From positions 310,001-374,000 of the forward strand of contig NZ_FZTC01000022.1 of assembly GCF_900200035.1 (NCBI RefSeq): a DNA stretch of 64,000 nt, given 5' to 3'. The notes under the pieces were generated by a model that was given only the letters and a program-made list of their open reading frames with translations, had not been told where the DNA came from and ran no database searches. This document shows positions 1-11,578 of this stretch, piece after piece. Numbering within the stretch: position 1 is the first letter of the stretch; each line of letters begins with the position of its first letter. A program made the translations under genes and the position numbers. Origin of the DNA: Klebsiella grimontii. Lineage in GTDB: Bacteria; Pseudomonadota; Gammaproteobacteria; Enterobacterales; Enterobacteriaceae.

Positions 1-62
1 AAAACGTACGGGGGGAGACGATCGATACGCGTAAAACGGCGTTCAGGACTGAATTCAGCCAT
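1..62 (-). CDS. alaC: alaC, glutamate-pyruvate aminotransferase, 5' fragment
   Basis: Only the first 20 complete codons lie in the window; the gene runs off the left edge. The visible N-terminus contains ERRFTRIDRLPPYVF, which I recognise as the start of enterobacterial AlaC, a PLP enzyme that makes alanine from pyruvate. A GAGGA Shine-Dalgarno sequence (complement of 67-71) precedes the ATG at 62. The position divergent from ypdA matches E. coli. The catalytic domain cannot be checked here. Confidence 0.85.
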   Translation of the reverse strand, partial: MAEFSPERRFTRIDRLPPYV

Positions 63-441
63 AGATTCCTCGGATTAACGTTAGCGCCCGGACCGTCCGA
101 GCGACGCTGCTGCATGTGCAGCACGTTTAGAAAATAACCCGAAAAAATTCCCGCTGTCGAGGGGAAAGGCAAAAAAAAATTCTGGCGTTAAAAACGGGCA
201 TCAATTCAGCAAAATAGGGCAGCAATGTTCTTTACCCACCTCGCTTAACTCATTAAAATTAACATATTGATATCTATAATTTTACTTGAATCATTTCTCA
301 TCGGTAGACGCTGTTGAATCTCAGGCCTTTATCATTAATCCCCTTTTATTTGTAATACTTTTCCCTATTCATCCCTTCAGCTGGCCTTCTGCCGCGAGGT
401 TTTCTATCATATTGCTTTCTCGCGATTAACACGGCGCACAC
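63..441. other. alaC-ypdA divergent intergenic region
   Basis: This 379-base gap holds the promoters of the divergent genes alaC and ypdA. It is AT-rich, especially from 240 to 350. Besides the hairpin at 142-167 it contains a second inverted repeat, TGCTGCA/TGCAGCA at 108-123, between that hairpin and the alaC start. I see no convincing protein gene and no confident promoter hexamers. Confidence 0.6.
142..167 (-). terminator. Terminator-like hairpin in the alaC leader
   Basis: On the minus strand a hairpin with TTCCC/GGGAA arms (plus 148-152 and 162-166) is followed directly by six T residues (plus 142-147). It lies about 80 bases upstream of the alaC start codon. This is the layout of an intrinsic terminator inside a 5' leader, so attenuation of alaC is possible. 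The stem is short and no transcript data are available. Confidence 0.4.
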
Positions 442-2139
442 ATGCACGAAATATTTACTATGCTGCTGGCGGTTTTTGACCGTGCGGCATTAATGCTGAT
501 TTGTCTCTTTTTCCTCATTCGCCTGCGCCTGTTTCGTGAACTTCTGCATAAATCCGCGCATACGCCAAAAGAGCTGCTGGCCGTTACCGCGATCTTCTCT
601 CTCTTTGCCCTGTTCAGTACCTGGTCAGGCGTACCGGTCGAAGGATCGCTGGTCAACGTGCGTATTATCGCAGTCATGTCCGGCGGGATCCTATTCGGTC
701 CCTGGGTTGGGGCGATTGTCGGCGCGATCGCCGGGATACATCGCTACCTGATCGATATCGATGGCGTCACCGCCGTCCCCTGTTTTATTACCAGCATCGT
801 CGCCGGTCTGCTCTCCGGTTTTATCAGTCGTAAAGTACCGAAAGCGCAGCGCTGGAAAGCGGGGATCCTCGCCGGGATGCTATGTGAGACGTTAACCATG
901 ATCCTCGTGGTCGTATGGGCGCCTTCGTTGGCGTTGGGGATCGATATCGTGTCAAAAATCGGTATTCCGATGATCCTCGGCAGCGTATGTATCGGCTTTA
1001 TCGTTTTGCTGGTGCAGAGCGTTGAGGGAGAAAAGGAAGCCAGCGCCGCCCGCCAGGCAAAACTGGCGCTCGACATCGCCAACAAAACGCTACCGCTGTT
1101 TCGCCACGTCAATAGCGAGTCCCTGCGTCAGGTATGCGATATTATCCGCCGCGATATCAATGCCGATGCTGTCGCCATTACCAATACCCAGCAGGTGATG
1201 GCCTACGTCGGTGTCGGGGAAATCAACTACCGCGATAACGACGACGTTATCAGCCCGACGACGCAGCAGGCGATCCGCTATGGAAAAATCATTATCAAAA
1301 ACAATGATGAAGCTCATCGGACGCCGGAAATACACTCCATGCTGGTCATTCCGCTGTGGGAAAAAGGCGTCGTCACCGGTACGCTAAAAATCTATTACTG
1401 CCACGCGCACCGCATCACCTCTTCATTGCAGGAAATGGCGATTGGCCTGTCGCAAATCATCTCCACGCAGCTGGAGGTCTCCCGCGCTGAACAGCTCCGA
1501 GAAATGGCCAATAAAGCCGAACTGCGCGCGCTGCAGAGTAAAATTAATCCCCATTTCTTATTTAATGCCCTGAACGCCATTTCGTCGTCGATTCGCATGA
1601 ATCCAGACACCGCGCGTCAGCTAATTTTTAATTTGTCGCGCTATTTACGCTACAACATTGAATTAAAAGATGATGAACAAATAGATATCAAAAGGGAGCT
1701 GTATCAAATCAAGGATTATATTGCGATTGAACAGGCTCGCTTCGGCGATAAGCTGACGGTGATTTATGATATTGATGATGAAGTCAGTTTTATGATCCCC
1801 AGCCTGCTTATTCAGCCGCTGGTGGAGAATGCTATCGTCCACGGAATTCAGCCCTGCAAAGGAAAAGGCGTGGTGACCATCGGCATTAATGAGTGCGGGA
1901 ATCGAGTACGGATTAGCGTTCGCGATACGGGGAACGGTATCGACCCCGCGGTGGTAGCAAGGGTAGAAGCTGACGAAATGCCGGGAAATAAAATCGGTTT
2001 ACTCAACGTTCATCACCGGGTCAAGCTACTGTACGGAGAAGGCCTGCATATCCGACGCCTGACGCCGGGGACCGAAATCGCTTTCTATGTGCCAACCCAA
2101 TACGCGCCTCAGGTGGCTACGGAGTCGCTGCTGTCATGA
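442..2139 (+). CDS. ypdA: YpdA, sensor histidine kinase (LytS family)
   Basis: This 565-residue membrane kinase has the full length of E. coli YpdA and is near-identical to it. The first ~190 residues are hydrophobic and match the 5TM-LytS sensor region. A GAF-like region follows at ~220-345, then a His_kinase block with [10 protein letters not shown], in which His371 is the likely phosphorylated residue. The ATPase part shows LVENAIVHG and DTGNGI. In E. coli YpdA with YpdB responds to extracellular pyruvate and activates yhjX. Its stop overlaps the intergenic start of ypdB, so the two are co-transcribed. Confidence 0.96.
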   Translation: MHEIFTMLLAVFDRAALMLICLFFLIRLRLFRELLHKSAHTPKELLAVTAIFSLFALFSTWSGVPVEGSLVNVRIIAVMSGGILFGPWVGAIVGAIAGIHRYLIDIDGVTAVPCFITSIVAGLLSGFISRKVPKAQRWKAGILAGMLCETLTMILVVVWAPSLALGIDIVSKIGIPMILGSVCIGFIVLLVQSVEGEKEASAARQAKLALDIANKTLPLFRHVNSESLRQVCDIIRRDINADAVAITNTQQVMAYVGVGEINYRDNDDVISPTTQQAIRYGKIIIKNNDEAHRTPEIHSMLVIPLWEKGVVTGTLKIYYCHAHRITSSLQEMAIGLSQIISTQLEVSRAEQLREMANKAELRALQSKINPHFLFNALNAISSSIRMNPDTARQLIFNLSRYLRYNIELKDDEQIDIKRELYQIKDYIAIEQARFGDKLTVIYDIDDEVSFMIPSLLIQPLVENAIVHGIQPCKGKGVVTIGINECGNRVRISVRDTGNGIDPAVVARVEADEMPGNKIGLLNVHHRVKLLYGEGLHIRRLTPGTEIAFYVPTQYAPQVATESLLS

Positions 2140-2150
2140 GCGGAGATAAA

Positions 2151-2894
2151 ATGAAAGTCATCATTGTGGAAGATGAGTTCCTCGCGCAGCAAGAGCTCAC
2201 CTGGTTGATTAATACCCATAGCGAAATGGAGATTGTCGGTACCTTTGACGACGGACTCGATGTGCTGAAGTTTTTACAGCACAACAAAGTCGACGCTATT
2301 TTTCTCGATATCAACATCCCGTCGCTGGATGGCGTACTGCTGGCGCAAAACATCAGCCAGTTCGCGCATAAGCCCTTTATCGTTTTTATTACCGCGTGGA
2401 AAGAGCATGCGGTGGAAGCCTTTGAGCTGGAGGCGTTCGATTACATCCTTAAACCCTACCAGGAATCGCGCATTATCAACATGCTGCAAAAGCTGACCGG
2501 CGCCTGGCTGCAACAGCAGCAGGCTAGCACAGCTACCGGAGCAGCGCCCAATCCGACCCGGGAAAACGACACGATTAATCTGATTAAAGATGAGCGGATT
2601 ATCGTCACCAGCATCCACGATATTTACTACGCGGAAGCACATGAAAAGATGACGTTTGTTTATACCCGGAAGGAATCGTTCGTGATGCCGATGAATATCA
2701 CAGAATTCTGCAACAAGCTGCCGCCCGCACACTTTTTTCGCTGTCACCGCTCGTACTGCGTCAATCTGAACAAAATTCGCGAAATCGAACCCTGGTTCAA
2801 CAACACCTATATTCTGCGGCTTCGTGACCTTGAGTTTCAGGTTCCGGTGAGCCGCAGCAAGGTGAAAGAGTTTCGCCAGCTCATGCATCTGTAG
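2151..2894 (+). CDS. ypdB: YpdB, LytTR-family response regulator
   Basis: YpdB is a 247-residue response regulator. The receiver domain begins MKVIIVEDEF and has the phospho-acceptor Asp53 in FLDINIP. A short Q/A-rich linker at ~120-135 leads to a LytTR DNA-binding domain ending at HL. I chose the ATG at 2151 because GGAG at 2142-2145 is well placed and family members start with MKVII. An upstream ATG at 2136 overlaps the ypdA stop in the same frame and could be an alternative start. It is the partner of YpdA. Confidence 0.95.
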   Translation: MKVIIVEDEFLAQQELTWLINTHSEMEIVGTFDDGLDVLKFLQHNKVDAIFLDINIPSLDGVLLAQNISQFAHKPFIVFITAWKEHAVEAFELEAFDYILKPYQESRIINMLQKLTGAWLQQQQASTATGAAPNPTRENDTINLIKDERIIVTSIHDIYYAEAHEKMTFVYTRKESFVMPMNITEFCNKLPPAHFFRCHRSYCVNLNKIREIEPWFNNTYILRLRDLEFQVPVSRSKVKEFRQLMHL

Positions 2895-2899
2895 GATTT

Positions 2900-2930
2900 C
2901 TTACCCAAATAAACGTTTTATTCGGGTAAG
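2900..2930. terminator. Bidirectional terminator ypdB/glk
   Basis: The segment CTTACCC...GGGTAAG forms a near-perfect inverted repeat between the convergent genes ypdB and glk, with an AT-rich loop. It should act on transcripts from both sides. Confidence 0.75.
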
Positions 2931-2939
2931 ATTCGGCGC

Positions 2940-3905
2940 TTACAGAACCTGCCCGAGCGTCTGACGCAGGTGCGCGCCGGAGCCCAGCAGTCCCGGATTG
3001 TCGTGAACGATCAGATACACCGGAATATCCTGGACGAAGGCTTTAAACCGGCCTTTATCTTCAAATCCGCCGCGAAAACCGGACGCTTTAAAGAATTCGA
3101 GGAAACGCGGCACAATGCCGCCAGCAATATACACGCCGCCAAAGGTACCGAGCGTCAGCGCCAGGTTACCGCCAAATCGCCCCATAATGACGCAAAACAG
3201 CGACAGGGCGCGACGACAATCGATGCAGGTATCGGCCAGCGCGCGTTCGGTGACATCTTTAGGCTGCAGGTTTTCCGGCAGACGCCCATCAGACTTAACG
3301 ATCGCATGATAAAGATTGACCAACCCGGGCCCAGATAATACGCGTTCGGCGGAGACGTGCCCCAGCTCGGTACGCAGCTCTTCCAGAATAATGCCTTCTT
3401 CTTCGCTATTGGGCGCGAAATCCACATGGCCGCCCTCGCCCGGCAGACTCACCCAGCGTTTATCAACATGTACCAGATGAGCAACGCCCAGCCCGGTACC
3501 TGCGCCATAGACGGCAATCGGCTTACCTTCCACCGGCTTCGCGCCGCCAAACTGAATCAGATGTTCAGCTTTCAGCATGGGGATTGCCATCGACACCGCA
3601 GTAAAATCGTTAATGATTTCCAGATGCGAGAAACCCAGGTTCTTTTTCATCTCAGCGATAGAAAATGCCCAGGTGTGGTTGGTCATCGCCACCCAGTCGC
3701 CGGTAATCGGACAGGCGATGGCAATACAGCCGTCTTCTACCTGGACGTTATGCTCTTCCAGATAGACCTGAACAACGGCTTCAAGACTGGGATAATCGAG
3801 CCCGGAATAGGTCTTGGCACGGGATATTTCCCCGCTTGTAAGATCGCATAACGCCAGACGGGCATTCGTTCCGCCAACGTCCCCTACTAAAGCAAATTTT
3901 GTCAT
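2940..3905 (-). CDS. glk: Glk, glucokinase
   Basis: Glucokinase phosphorylates free intracellular glucose to glucose 6-phosphate with ATP. The 321-residue protein has the family's usual length. It starts with the phosphate-binding motif [10 protein letters not shown] (residues ~8-17), carries the sugar-binding stretch INDFTA near residue 100 and a VYGAGTGLG adenosine-region motif. A CGGAG Shine-Dalgarno sequence precedes the ATG. In E. coli glk is repressed by Cra; I did not find a confident Cra site in the 254-base gap to yfeO. The fry/ypd genes that separate glk from ypdB in E. coli are absent. Confidence 0.97.
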   Translation of the reverse strand: MTKFALVGDVGGTNARLALCDLTSGEISRAKTYSGLDYPSLEAVVQVYLEEHNVQVEDGCIAIACPITGDWVAMTNHTWAFSIAEMKKNLGFSHLEIINDFTAVSMAIPMLKAEHLIQFGGAKPVEGKPIAVYGAGTGLGVAHLVHVDKRWVSLPGEGGHVDFAPNSEEEGIILEELRTELGHVSAERVLSGPGLVNLYHAIVKSDGRLPENLQPKDVTERALADTCIDCRRALSLFCVIMGRFGGNLALTLGTFGGVYIAGGIVPRFLEFFKASGFRGGFEDKGRFKAFVQDIPVYLIVHDNPGLLGSGAHLRQTLGQVL

Positions 3906-4159
3906 TCCGTTACGGCTCCGCTAAAGTCAAAATGATTCTTTGGCACACTCTAAATTCATGACGACCTAACAACAACGACCAACGTATAAGTGCCCTTTGT
4001 TTAGCGACCTATGTCACAGTTAGGCTGTAATTTATGAAAATATTGTGCGGCACGATCGTCAGGCTACCTCGTTACTTTATCGTTTCAGCACCATTTGCGC
4101 CAACGTCCTAAACGCGTACGGGCAAAGTAGTGCTTCGAAATTTTCAGAAGGATATTTTC

Positions 4160-7068
<2,909 letters not shown>

Positions 7069-7187
7069 TCATGCAGATAAGTTGAGTATTGAATAAGCAG
7101 TTGCGCTGTCCACATTGCACCCAACAAATGCGGTGGCAAGTAAAATTTACGCGTTCAGGGAGTATACTCGGCGCCAAAGATTCTTTA

Positions 7188-7203
7188 GTGTAAACGTATA
7201 CAC
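7188..7203. promoter_or_regulatory. Palindrome between ipdC and the aldo-keto reductase gene
   Basis: GTGTAAACGTATACAC has perfect GTGTA/TACAC arms separated by six bases. It lies 27 bases upstream of the reductase start codon, in the shared 176-base divergent region. An operator function is inferred only from position and symmetry. Confidence 0.35.
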
Positions 7204-7229
7204 AACCCTGTTTTATCTGCGGAGGAAGT

Positions 7230-8222
7230 ATGGTTTACCAGGCAAACGCCACGCGATATCAAACGATGGAATACCGCCGCTGCGGTCATAGCGGACTAAA
7301 GCTACCGGCAGTTTCTCTGGGGCTTTGGCATAATTTTGGCGATGAAACGCGGGTGGAAACCAGCCGTCAGCTTCTGCGTCACGCATTCGATCTCGGCATA
7401 ACCCATTTCGATTTAGCCAATAACTACGGGCCACCGCCGGGATCGGCGGAGAGCAATTTTGGCCGTATTCTGAAAGAGGATTTTTTGCCCTATCGCGATG
7501 AGCTGATCATCTCCAGCAAAGCCGGTTACACCATGTGGGACGGCCCCTATGGCGACTGGGGATCGCGCAAGTACCTGATCGCCAGCCTCGATCAAAGCCT
7601 TAAACGAATGGGCCTGGACTATATCGACATTTTCTACCACCACCGCCCTGACCCCGAAACGCCGCTGCTGGAAACCATGCGCGCGCTGGACCACATCGTC
7701 CGCCAGGGCAAGGCGCTGTACGTCGGCTTGTCTAATTATCCGCTCGAACAGGCCCGGCAAGCCGTCAACATCCTTAACGATCTCGGCACGCCGTGCCTGA
7801 TTCATCAGCCAAAATATTCGATGTTTGAACGCTGGGTCGAAGAGGGATTACTGGATTTCCTGCACACCTCGGGGGTGGGAAGTATAGCGTTTTCACCGCT
7901 GGCGGGCGGCCAGTTAACCAACCGTTACCTGCACGGCATTCCGGCTGACTCCCGCGCCGCCAGCGGTAGCCGGTTCCTGCAACCGGATCAGCTTACCGAA
8001 AGCAAACTGGAAAAAGTTCGCCAGCTGGACGCGCTGGCCGAATCCCGCGGACAGAAGCTTTCGCAGATGGCGCTGGCCTGGGTGCTGCGCGATGAGAAAG
8101 TCACTTCGGTACTGATTGGCGCCAGTAAAACCTCGCAGCTCGACGATGCGGTTGGCATGCTGGAAAACCGCCATTTCAGCGCCGAAGAGCGGGCAACCAT
8201 CGACGCGATCCTTGCGGTGTAA
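7230..8222 (+). CDS. Aldo-keto reductase, YghZ/Gpr-like
   Basis: This 330-residue NADPH-dependent oxidoreductase resembles E. coli YghZ (Gpr, L-glyceraldehyde 3-phosphate reductase) but is about 16 residues shorter at the C-terminus and is a distinct paralogue; Salmonella has the same gene next to ipdC. Visible AKR features are GITHFDLANNYGPPPGSAE near residue 60 (catalytic Asp and Tyr), SSKAGYTMW with the catalytic lysine, and a late VTSVLIGAS cofactor motif. GGAGGAAGT precedes the ATG at 7210-7230. Substrate is not known; the ipdC neighbour suggests aryl-acetaldehydes. Confidence 0.88.
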   Translation: MVYQANATRYQTMEYRRCGHSGLKLPAVSLGLWHNFGDETRVETSRQLLRHAFDLGITHFDLANNYGPPPGSAESNFGRILKEDFLPYRDELIISSKAGYTMWDGPYGDWGSRKYLIASLDQSLKRMGLDYIDIFYHHRPDPETPLLETMRALDHIVRQGKALYVGLSNYPLEQARQAVNILNDLGTPCLIHQPKYSMFERWVEEGLLDFLHTSGVGSIAFSPLAGGQLTNRYLHGIPADSRAASGSRFLQPDQLTESKLEKVRQLDALAESRGQKLSQMALAWVLRDEKVTSVLIGASKTSQLDDAVGMLENRHFSAEERATIDAILAV

Positions 8223-8282
8223 ATTCATTGTTACTTTAGCAAAAAGTGCTCTCACTGGCGATTTAGGAGTTCCTCCGATACG

Positions 8283-8302
8283 ACGGGGCTTTACCGCCCC
8301 GT
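8283..8302 (+). terminator. Possible terminator after the aldo-keto reductase gene
   Basis: ACGGGGC-TTTACC-GCCCCGT is a perfect GC-rich hairpin 60 bases past the stop codon. It lacks a strong T run, so termination is uncertain. Confidence 0.45.
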
Positions 8303-8352
8303 AATATCAGGTTAACAGGCCGACAACGGCCCCGATCGTGAAGGAGAAGAGT

Positions 8353-8712
8353 ATGTTCAGGTCACTGATTTTGGCTGCAGTGCTTCTGGCTTCAGCGCCA
8401 TTGGTCGCTAATGCTGGTGAAATCACCCTGTTGCCATCAATAAAATTACAAATTGGCGATCGCGACAATTATGGTAACTACTGGGACGGTGGCGGCTGGC
8501 GCGACCGTGATTATTGGCGTAGACACTATGAATGGCGCGATAACCGCTGGCGTCGTCACGATAACGGCTGGCATCGCGGCTGGGATAAACGTAAAGCCTA
8601 CGAGCGCGGCTATCGTGAAGGCTGGAATGATCGTGATGACCGACGCGGCGGTTGGGGTCGTGGACCAGGCGGTCGCGGACATGGCCACGGCCACGGCCAC
8701 GGTCATCATTAA
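8353..8712 (+). CDS. ypeC: YpeC, exported DUF2502 protein with His-rich tail
   Basis: YpeC is a small protein of 119 residues with a clear Sec signal peptide ([21 protein letters not shown], cleavage after ANA). The mature part is rich in Asp, Arg, Trp and Tyr and contains [17 protein letters not shown]. The C-terminus is a Gly-His repeat of about ten residues ending in HH, longer than the GHGHRH tail of E. coli YpeC. The function is unknown; metal binding is a reasonable guess. I chose the ATG at 8353 with AAGGAGA at 8341-8347; an in-frame GTG at 8338 is less likely. It is convergent with mntH. Confidence 0.88.
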   Translation: MFRSLILAAVLLASAPLVANAGEITLLPSIKLQIGDRDNYGNYWDGGGWRDRDYWRRHYEWRDNRWRRHDNGWHRGWDKRKAYERGYREGWNDRDDRRGGWGRGPGGRGHGHGHGHGHH

Positions 8713-8723
8713 TATTTATTGTA

Positions 8724-8747
8724 AAAGGGAGCCATCCGGCTCCCTTT
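8724..8747. terminator. Bidirectional terminator ypeC/mntH
   Basis: AAAGGGAGCC-ATCC-GGCTCCCTTT is a perfect ten-base-pair stem between convergent genes, with A and T tracts at its two ends. Confidence 0.85.
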
Positions 8748-8760
8748 CTCGTTGTCGCGT

Positions 8761-9996
8761 TTAACTAAATATCGTCCCAACAATCAGCCAGCCGTTAAGC
8801 GCCACAACGACTGCGACAATCGCCCACCCCAGCAGTTTTACCCACCGGGAATTGACCAGATCGCCCATCAGGCGCGAGTCGCTGGTGAATATCAGCAGCG
8901 GCACCAGCGCGAGGGCAATACCGAAACTCAGCAATACCTGGCTCATCACCAGAATACGCGTGGGATCCAGGCCCATTAAAATCACGATAAACGACGGCAG
9001 CATGGTGATCGCCCGACGAAACCACAGCGGGATATGAAAGCGGATAAAGCCCTGCATCACCACCTGCCCCGCCAGGGTCCCAACAACCGTAGAAGATAAA
9101 CCCGCCGCAATCAGACTCAGGCCAAAGATGGTGGCTGCCGCGTGGCTCAGCAAGGGTTCAAGCGTCAGATAGGCCTGATCGAGGTCGGCAACTCCGGTGT
9201 GGCCGTTGAAATGGAAGGCCGCGGCGGCGGTCGCCATCATTGCCAGGTTGACAAAACCAGCAATGGTCATGGCAATCGCCACATCCCAGCGCGTGGCGTT
9301 ATAGCGATCTTTGCGCGTGCCTCCATGCAGGTGCTGAGTGAGCGACGAGTGTAAATAGATGACATGCGGCATAATGGTCGCTCCCAGCACCCCGGCGGCA
9401 AGAAACACCGCCTCGCTGGTCGGCAGAGATGGAACGAGCATCCCTTTCGCTAACGGCGCCAGCGCGGGCTGAGAGAAGATAAGCTCTACGACATACGCCG
9501 CCGCGACGAACAGCAGTAGCCCGCCAATCACTTTTTCCAGCGGCTTTTGACCGCGACGCTGGAGCATCAGAATCAGAAACGTCGCAATCCCCGTCAGCAC
9601 CGCGCCCTGCAGCAATGACACGCCGAGAACCAGCTTAAATCCGATAGCCGCGCCAATAAACTCGGCAAGATCGGTCGCCATCGCGATAATTTCGGCCTGC
9701 ACCCAGTAAAACCACACCACAGGACGCGGATAATGGTCGCGAATTTGCTCCGCCAGATTTTTTCCGGTGGCGATGCCCAGCTTCGCCGACATCACCTGAA
9801 TCAGCATCGCCATCAGGTTAGCCCATACCACCACCCACAGCAGCTGGTAGCCAAAGCTGGCACCGGCCTGGATGTTGGTGGCGAAGTTACCCGGATCGAT
9901 ATAGCCGATGGCAGCAATGAACGCCGGCCCCATCAGGGCGAGCTTAATCTTGCGCGCTGCGCGACCGCTGCTATTCTCAACGCGACTGTTTGTCAT
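8761..9996 (-). CDS. mntH: MntH, Nramp-type Mn(II)/proton symporter
   Basis: MntH imports Mn(II), and Fe(II) weakly, across the inner membrane with protons. The 411-residue protein has the expected eleven hydrophobic segments and both Nramp signature motifs: DPGN at residues 34-37 in TM1 and MPHVIYLHS in TM6. It is near-identical to E. coli MntH (412 residues). MntR- and Fur-like sites lie immediately upstream. Confidence 0.97.
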   Translation of the reverse strand: MTNSRVENSSGRAARKIKLALMGPAFIAAIGYIDPGNFATNIQAGASFGYQLLWVVVWANLMAMLIQVMSAKLGIATGKNLAEQIRDHYPRPVVWFYWVQAEIIAMATDLAEFIGAAIGFKLVLGVSLLQGAVLTGIATFLILMLQRRGQKPLEKVIGGLLLFVAAAYVVELIFSQPALAPLAKGMLVPSLPTSEAVFLAAGVLGATIMPHVIYLHSSLTQHLHGGTRKDRYNATRWDVAIAMTIAGFVNLAMMATAAAAFHFNGHTGVADLDQAYLTLEPLLSHAAATIFGLSLIAAGLSSTVVGTLAGQVVMQGFIRFHIPLWFRRAITMLPSFIVILMGLDPTRILVMSQVLLSFGIALALVPLLIFTSDSRLMGDLVNSRWVKLLGWAIVAVVVALNGWLIVGTIFS

Positions 9997-10010
9997 TTTC
10001 TGCCTCTGGA

Positions 10011-10031
10011 AATATAGCCTTTGCTATGTTT
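10011..10031 (-). promoter_or_regulatory. MntR box upstream of mntH
   Basis: On the minus strand AAACATAGCAAAGGCTATATT matches the imperfect palindrome known as the MntR operator of enteric mntH. It lies 15 bases upstream of the mntH start codon, consistent with Mn-dependent repression. Confidence 0.8.
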
Positions 10032-10042
10032 CATGCTATCAA

Positions 10043-10094
10043 AATGCGAATGATTATCAAGTTCATTTGGAATGGTGATAATGATTGCTATGAT
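10043..10094 (-). promoter_or_regulatory. Two Fur-like sites upstream of mntH
   Basis: GCGAATGATTATCA at about 10046-10059 and GTGATAATGATTGCTATGA at about 10075-10093 each resemble the GATAATGATAATCATTATC Fur consensus in part. Known mntH control in enterics combines MntR, Fur and OxyR. The OxyR site was not identified. Confidence 0.55.
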
Positions 10095-10344
10095 AGGAGG
10101 GAACGATAGCGGGTCGGCAACTGAAAAACCGGGGGAACTGATAAACGCTTTTAATTAATCACCAGAATAGTACAAGAGAGCAACTTTTAAAACCTTTACG
10201 TAACATAACAAAAATGCATGGTTGATCACTATTTTTGCCATTAGTCACATATCCTTACAATAGTGTGTGCTAGCTCTCGTTTTCTTTGCGCTTGTTACAT
10301 AGAATGTGCACAGAAATTTAACCTGCCTCATATTTGGAGCAAAT
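10095..10344. other. mntH-nupC intergenic region, right part
   Basis: Together with the mntH operators this divergent gap is 348 bases. The right part is AT-rich and should hold the nupC promoter, which in E. coli is under CRP and CytR control. I see AT-rich candidate -10 sequences near 10256-10261 but no confident operator. No gene is visible. Confidence 0.5.
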
Positions 10345-11547
10345 ATGGACCGCGTCCTGCACTTTATTCTCGCGATCGTAGTGGTGGCCATTCTGGCCCT
10401 GTTGGTCAGCCACAACCGTAAGCAGATTCGTATTCGTTATGTCATTCAGCTGCTGGTCATTGAAGTGCTGTTGGCCTGGTTCTTCCTGAACTCTGACATT
10501 GGCCTGGGTTTTGTGAAGGGCTTCTCCGAGATGTTTGAAAAACTCCTCGGTTTCGCTAATGAAGGGACAAATTTCGTCTTCGGCAACATGAACGACAAAG
10601 GTCTGGCGTTCTTCTTCCTGAAAGTTTTGTGCCCGATCGTCTTTATTTCCGCGCTGATCGGTATTTTGCAGCATATTCGCATTCTGCCTATCGTCATTCG
10701 CGCTATCGGTACCGTACTGTCCAAAATCAACGGCATGGGCAAGCTGGAATCCTTTAACGCTGTCAGCTCCCTGATTCTGGGCCAGTCCGAAAACTTTATC
10801 GCTTATAAAGATATTCTTGGCAAGATGTCCCGCAACCGCATGTACACCATGGCGGCGACCGCGATGTCTACCGTCTCCATGTCTATCGTGGGCGCGTACA
10901 TGACCATGCTGCAGCCGAAATATGTGGTCGCGGCGCTGGTACTGAACATGTTCAGCACCTTTATCGTTCTGTCGCTGATTAACCCGTACCGCGTCGACGA
11001 AAGCGAAGAAAACCTGCAGATGTCCAACCTGCATGAAGGCCAAAGCTTCTTCGAGATGCTGGGTGAATACATCCTGGCGGGCTTTAAAGTGGCGATTATC
11101 GTTGCCGCCATGCTGATTGGCTTCATCGCGCTGATTTCCGCGCTGAACGCCCTGTTCGCCACCGTCACCGGCTGGTTCGGCTATAGCATCTCCTTCCAGG
11201 GGATCCTCGGCTATATCTTCTATCCGGTAGCCTGGGTTATGGGCGTACCGGCGGGTGAAGCGCTGCAGGTAGGGAGTATTATGGCCACCAAACTGGTTTC
11301 TAATGAATTCGTCGCCATGATGGATCTGCAGAAAGTTGCCGCCACGCTCTCTCCGCGTGCGGAAGGCATCATCTCTATCTTCCTGGTCTCCTTCGCTAAC
11401 TTCTCCTCTATCGGTATTATCGCCGGGGCAATTAAAGGATTGAATGAAGAGCAAGGTAACGTGGTTTCCCGCTTCGGCCTGAAGCTGGTGTACGGTTCTA
11501 CGCTGGTGAGCGTGCTCTCTGCGTCTATCGCCGCGCTGGTACTGTAA
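10345..11547 (+). CDS. nupC: NupC, nucleoside/proton symporter
   Basis: NupC is a concentrative nucleoside transporter (CNT family) of 400 residues in the inner membrane that takes up pyrimidine nucleosides and adenosine. The sequence is near-identical to E. coli NupC, with [12 protein letters not shown] in the transport core and [10 protein letters not shown] near the C-terminus. The ATG at 10345 was chosen because GGAG lies at 10336-10339 and family members start MDRVLHF; a longer in-frame start at 10306 has no ribosome binding site. Confidence 0.97.
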   Translation: MDRVLHFILAIVVVAILALLVSHNRKQIRIRYVIQLLVIEVLLAWFFLNSDIGLGFVKGFSEMFEKLLGFANEGTNFVFGNMNDKGLAFFFLKVLCPIVFISALIGILQHIRILPIVIRAIGTVLSKINGMGKLESFNAVSSLILGQSENFIAYKDILGKMSRNRMYTMAATAMSTVSMSIVGAYMTMLQPKYVVAALVLNMFSTFIVLSLINPYRVDESEENLQMSNLHEGQSFFEMLGEYILAGFKVAIIVAAMLIGFIALISALNALFATVTGWFGYSISFQGILGYIFYPVAWVMGVPAGEALQVGSIMATKLVSNEFVAMMDLQKVAATLSPRAEGIISIFLVSFANFSSIGIIAGAIKGLNEEQGNVVSRFGLKLVYGSTLVSVLSASIAALVL

Positions 11548-11552
11548 TTAGC

Positions 11553-11578
11553 GAAAGCCGGGCAAGTCCCGGCTTTTT
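11553..11578. terminator. Terminator nupC/pdeA
   Basis: AAAGCCGGG-CAAGT-CCCGGCTTTTT is a strong intrinsic terminator just after nupC. The convergent pdeA stop codon begins at its T tract, so it may serve both genes. Confidence 0.9.

Noticed and set aside
127-201. A 24-residue leader peptide for alaC
   Set aside because: No Shine-Dalgarno sequence; its Phe codons come from T-rich DNA. Kept only as part of the attenuator observation, not as a gene.
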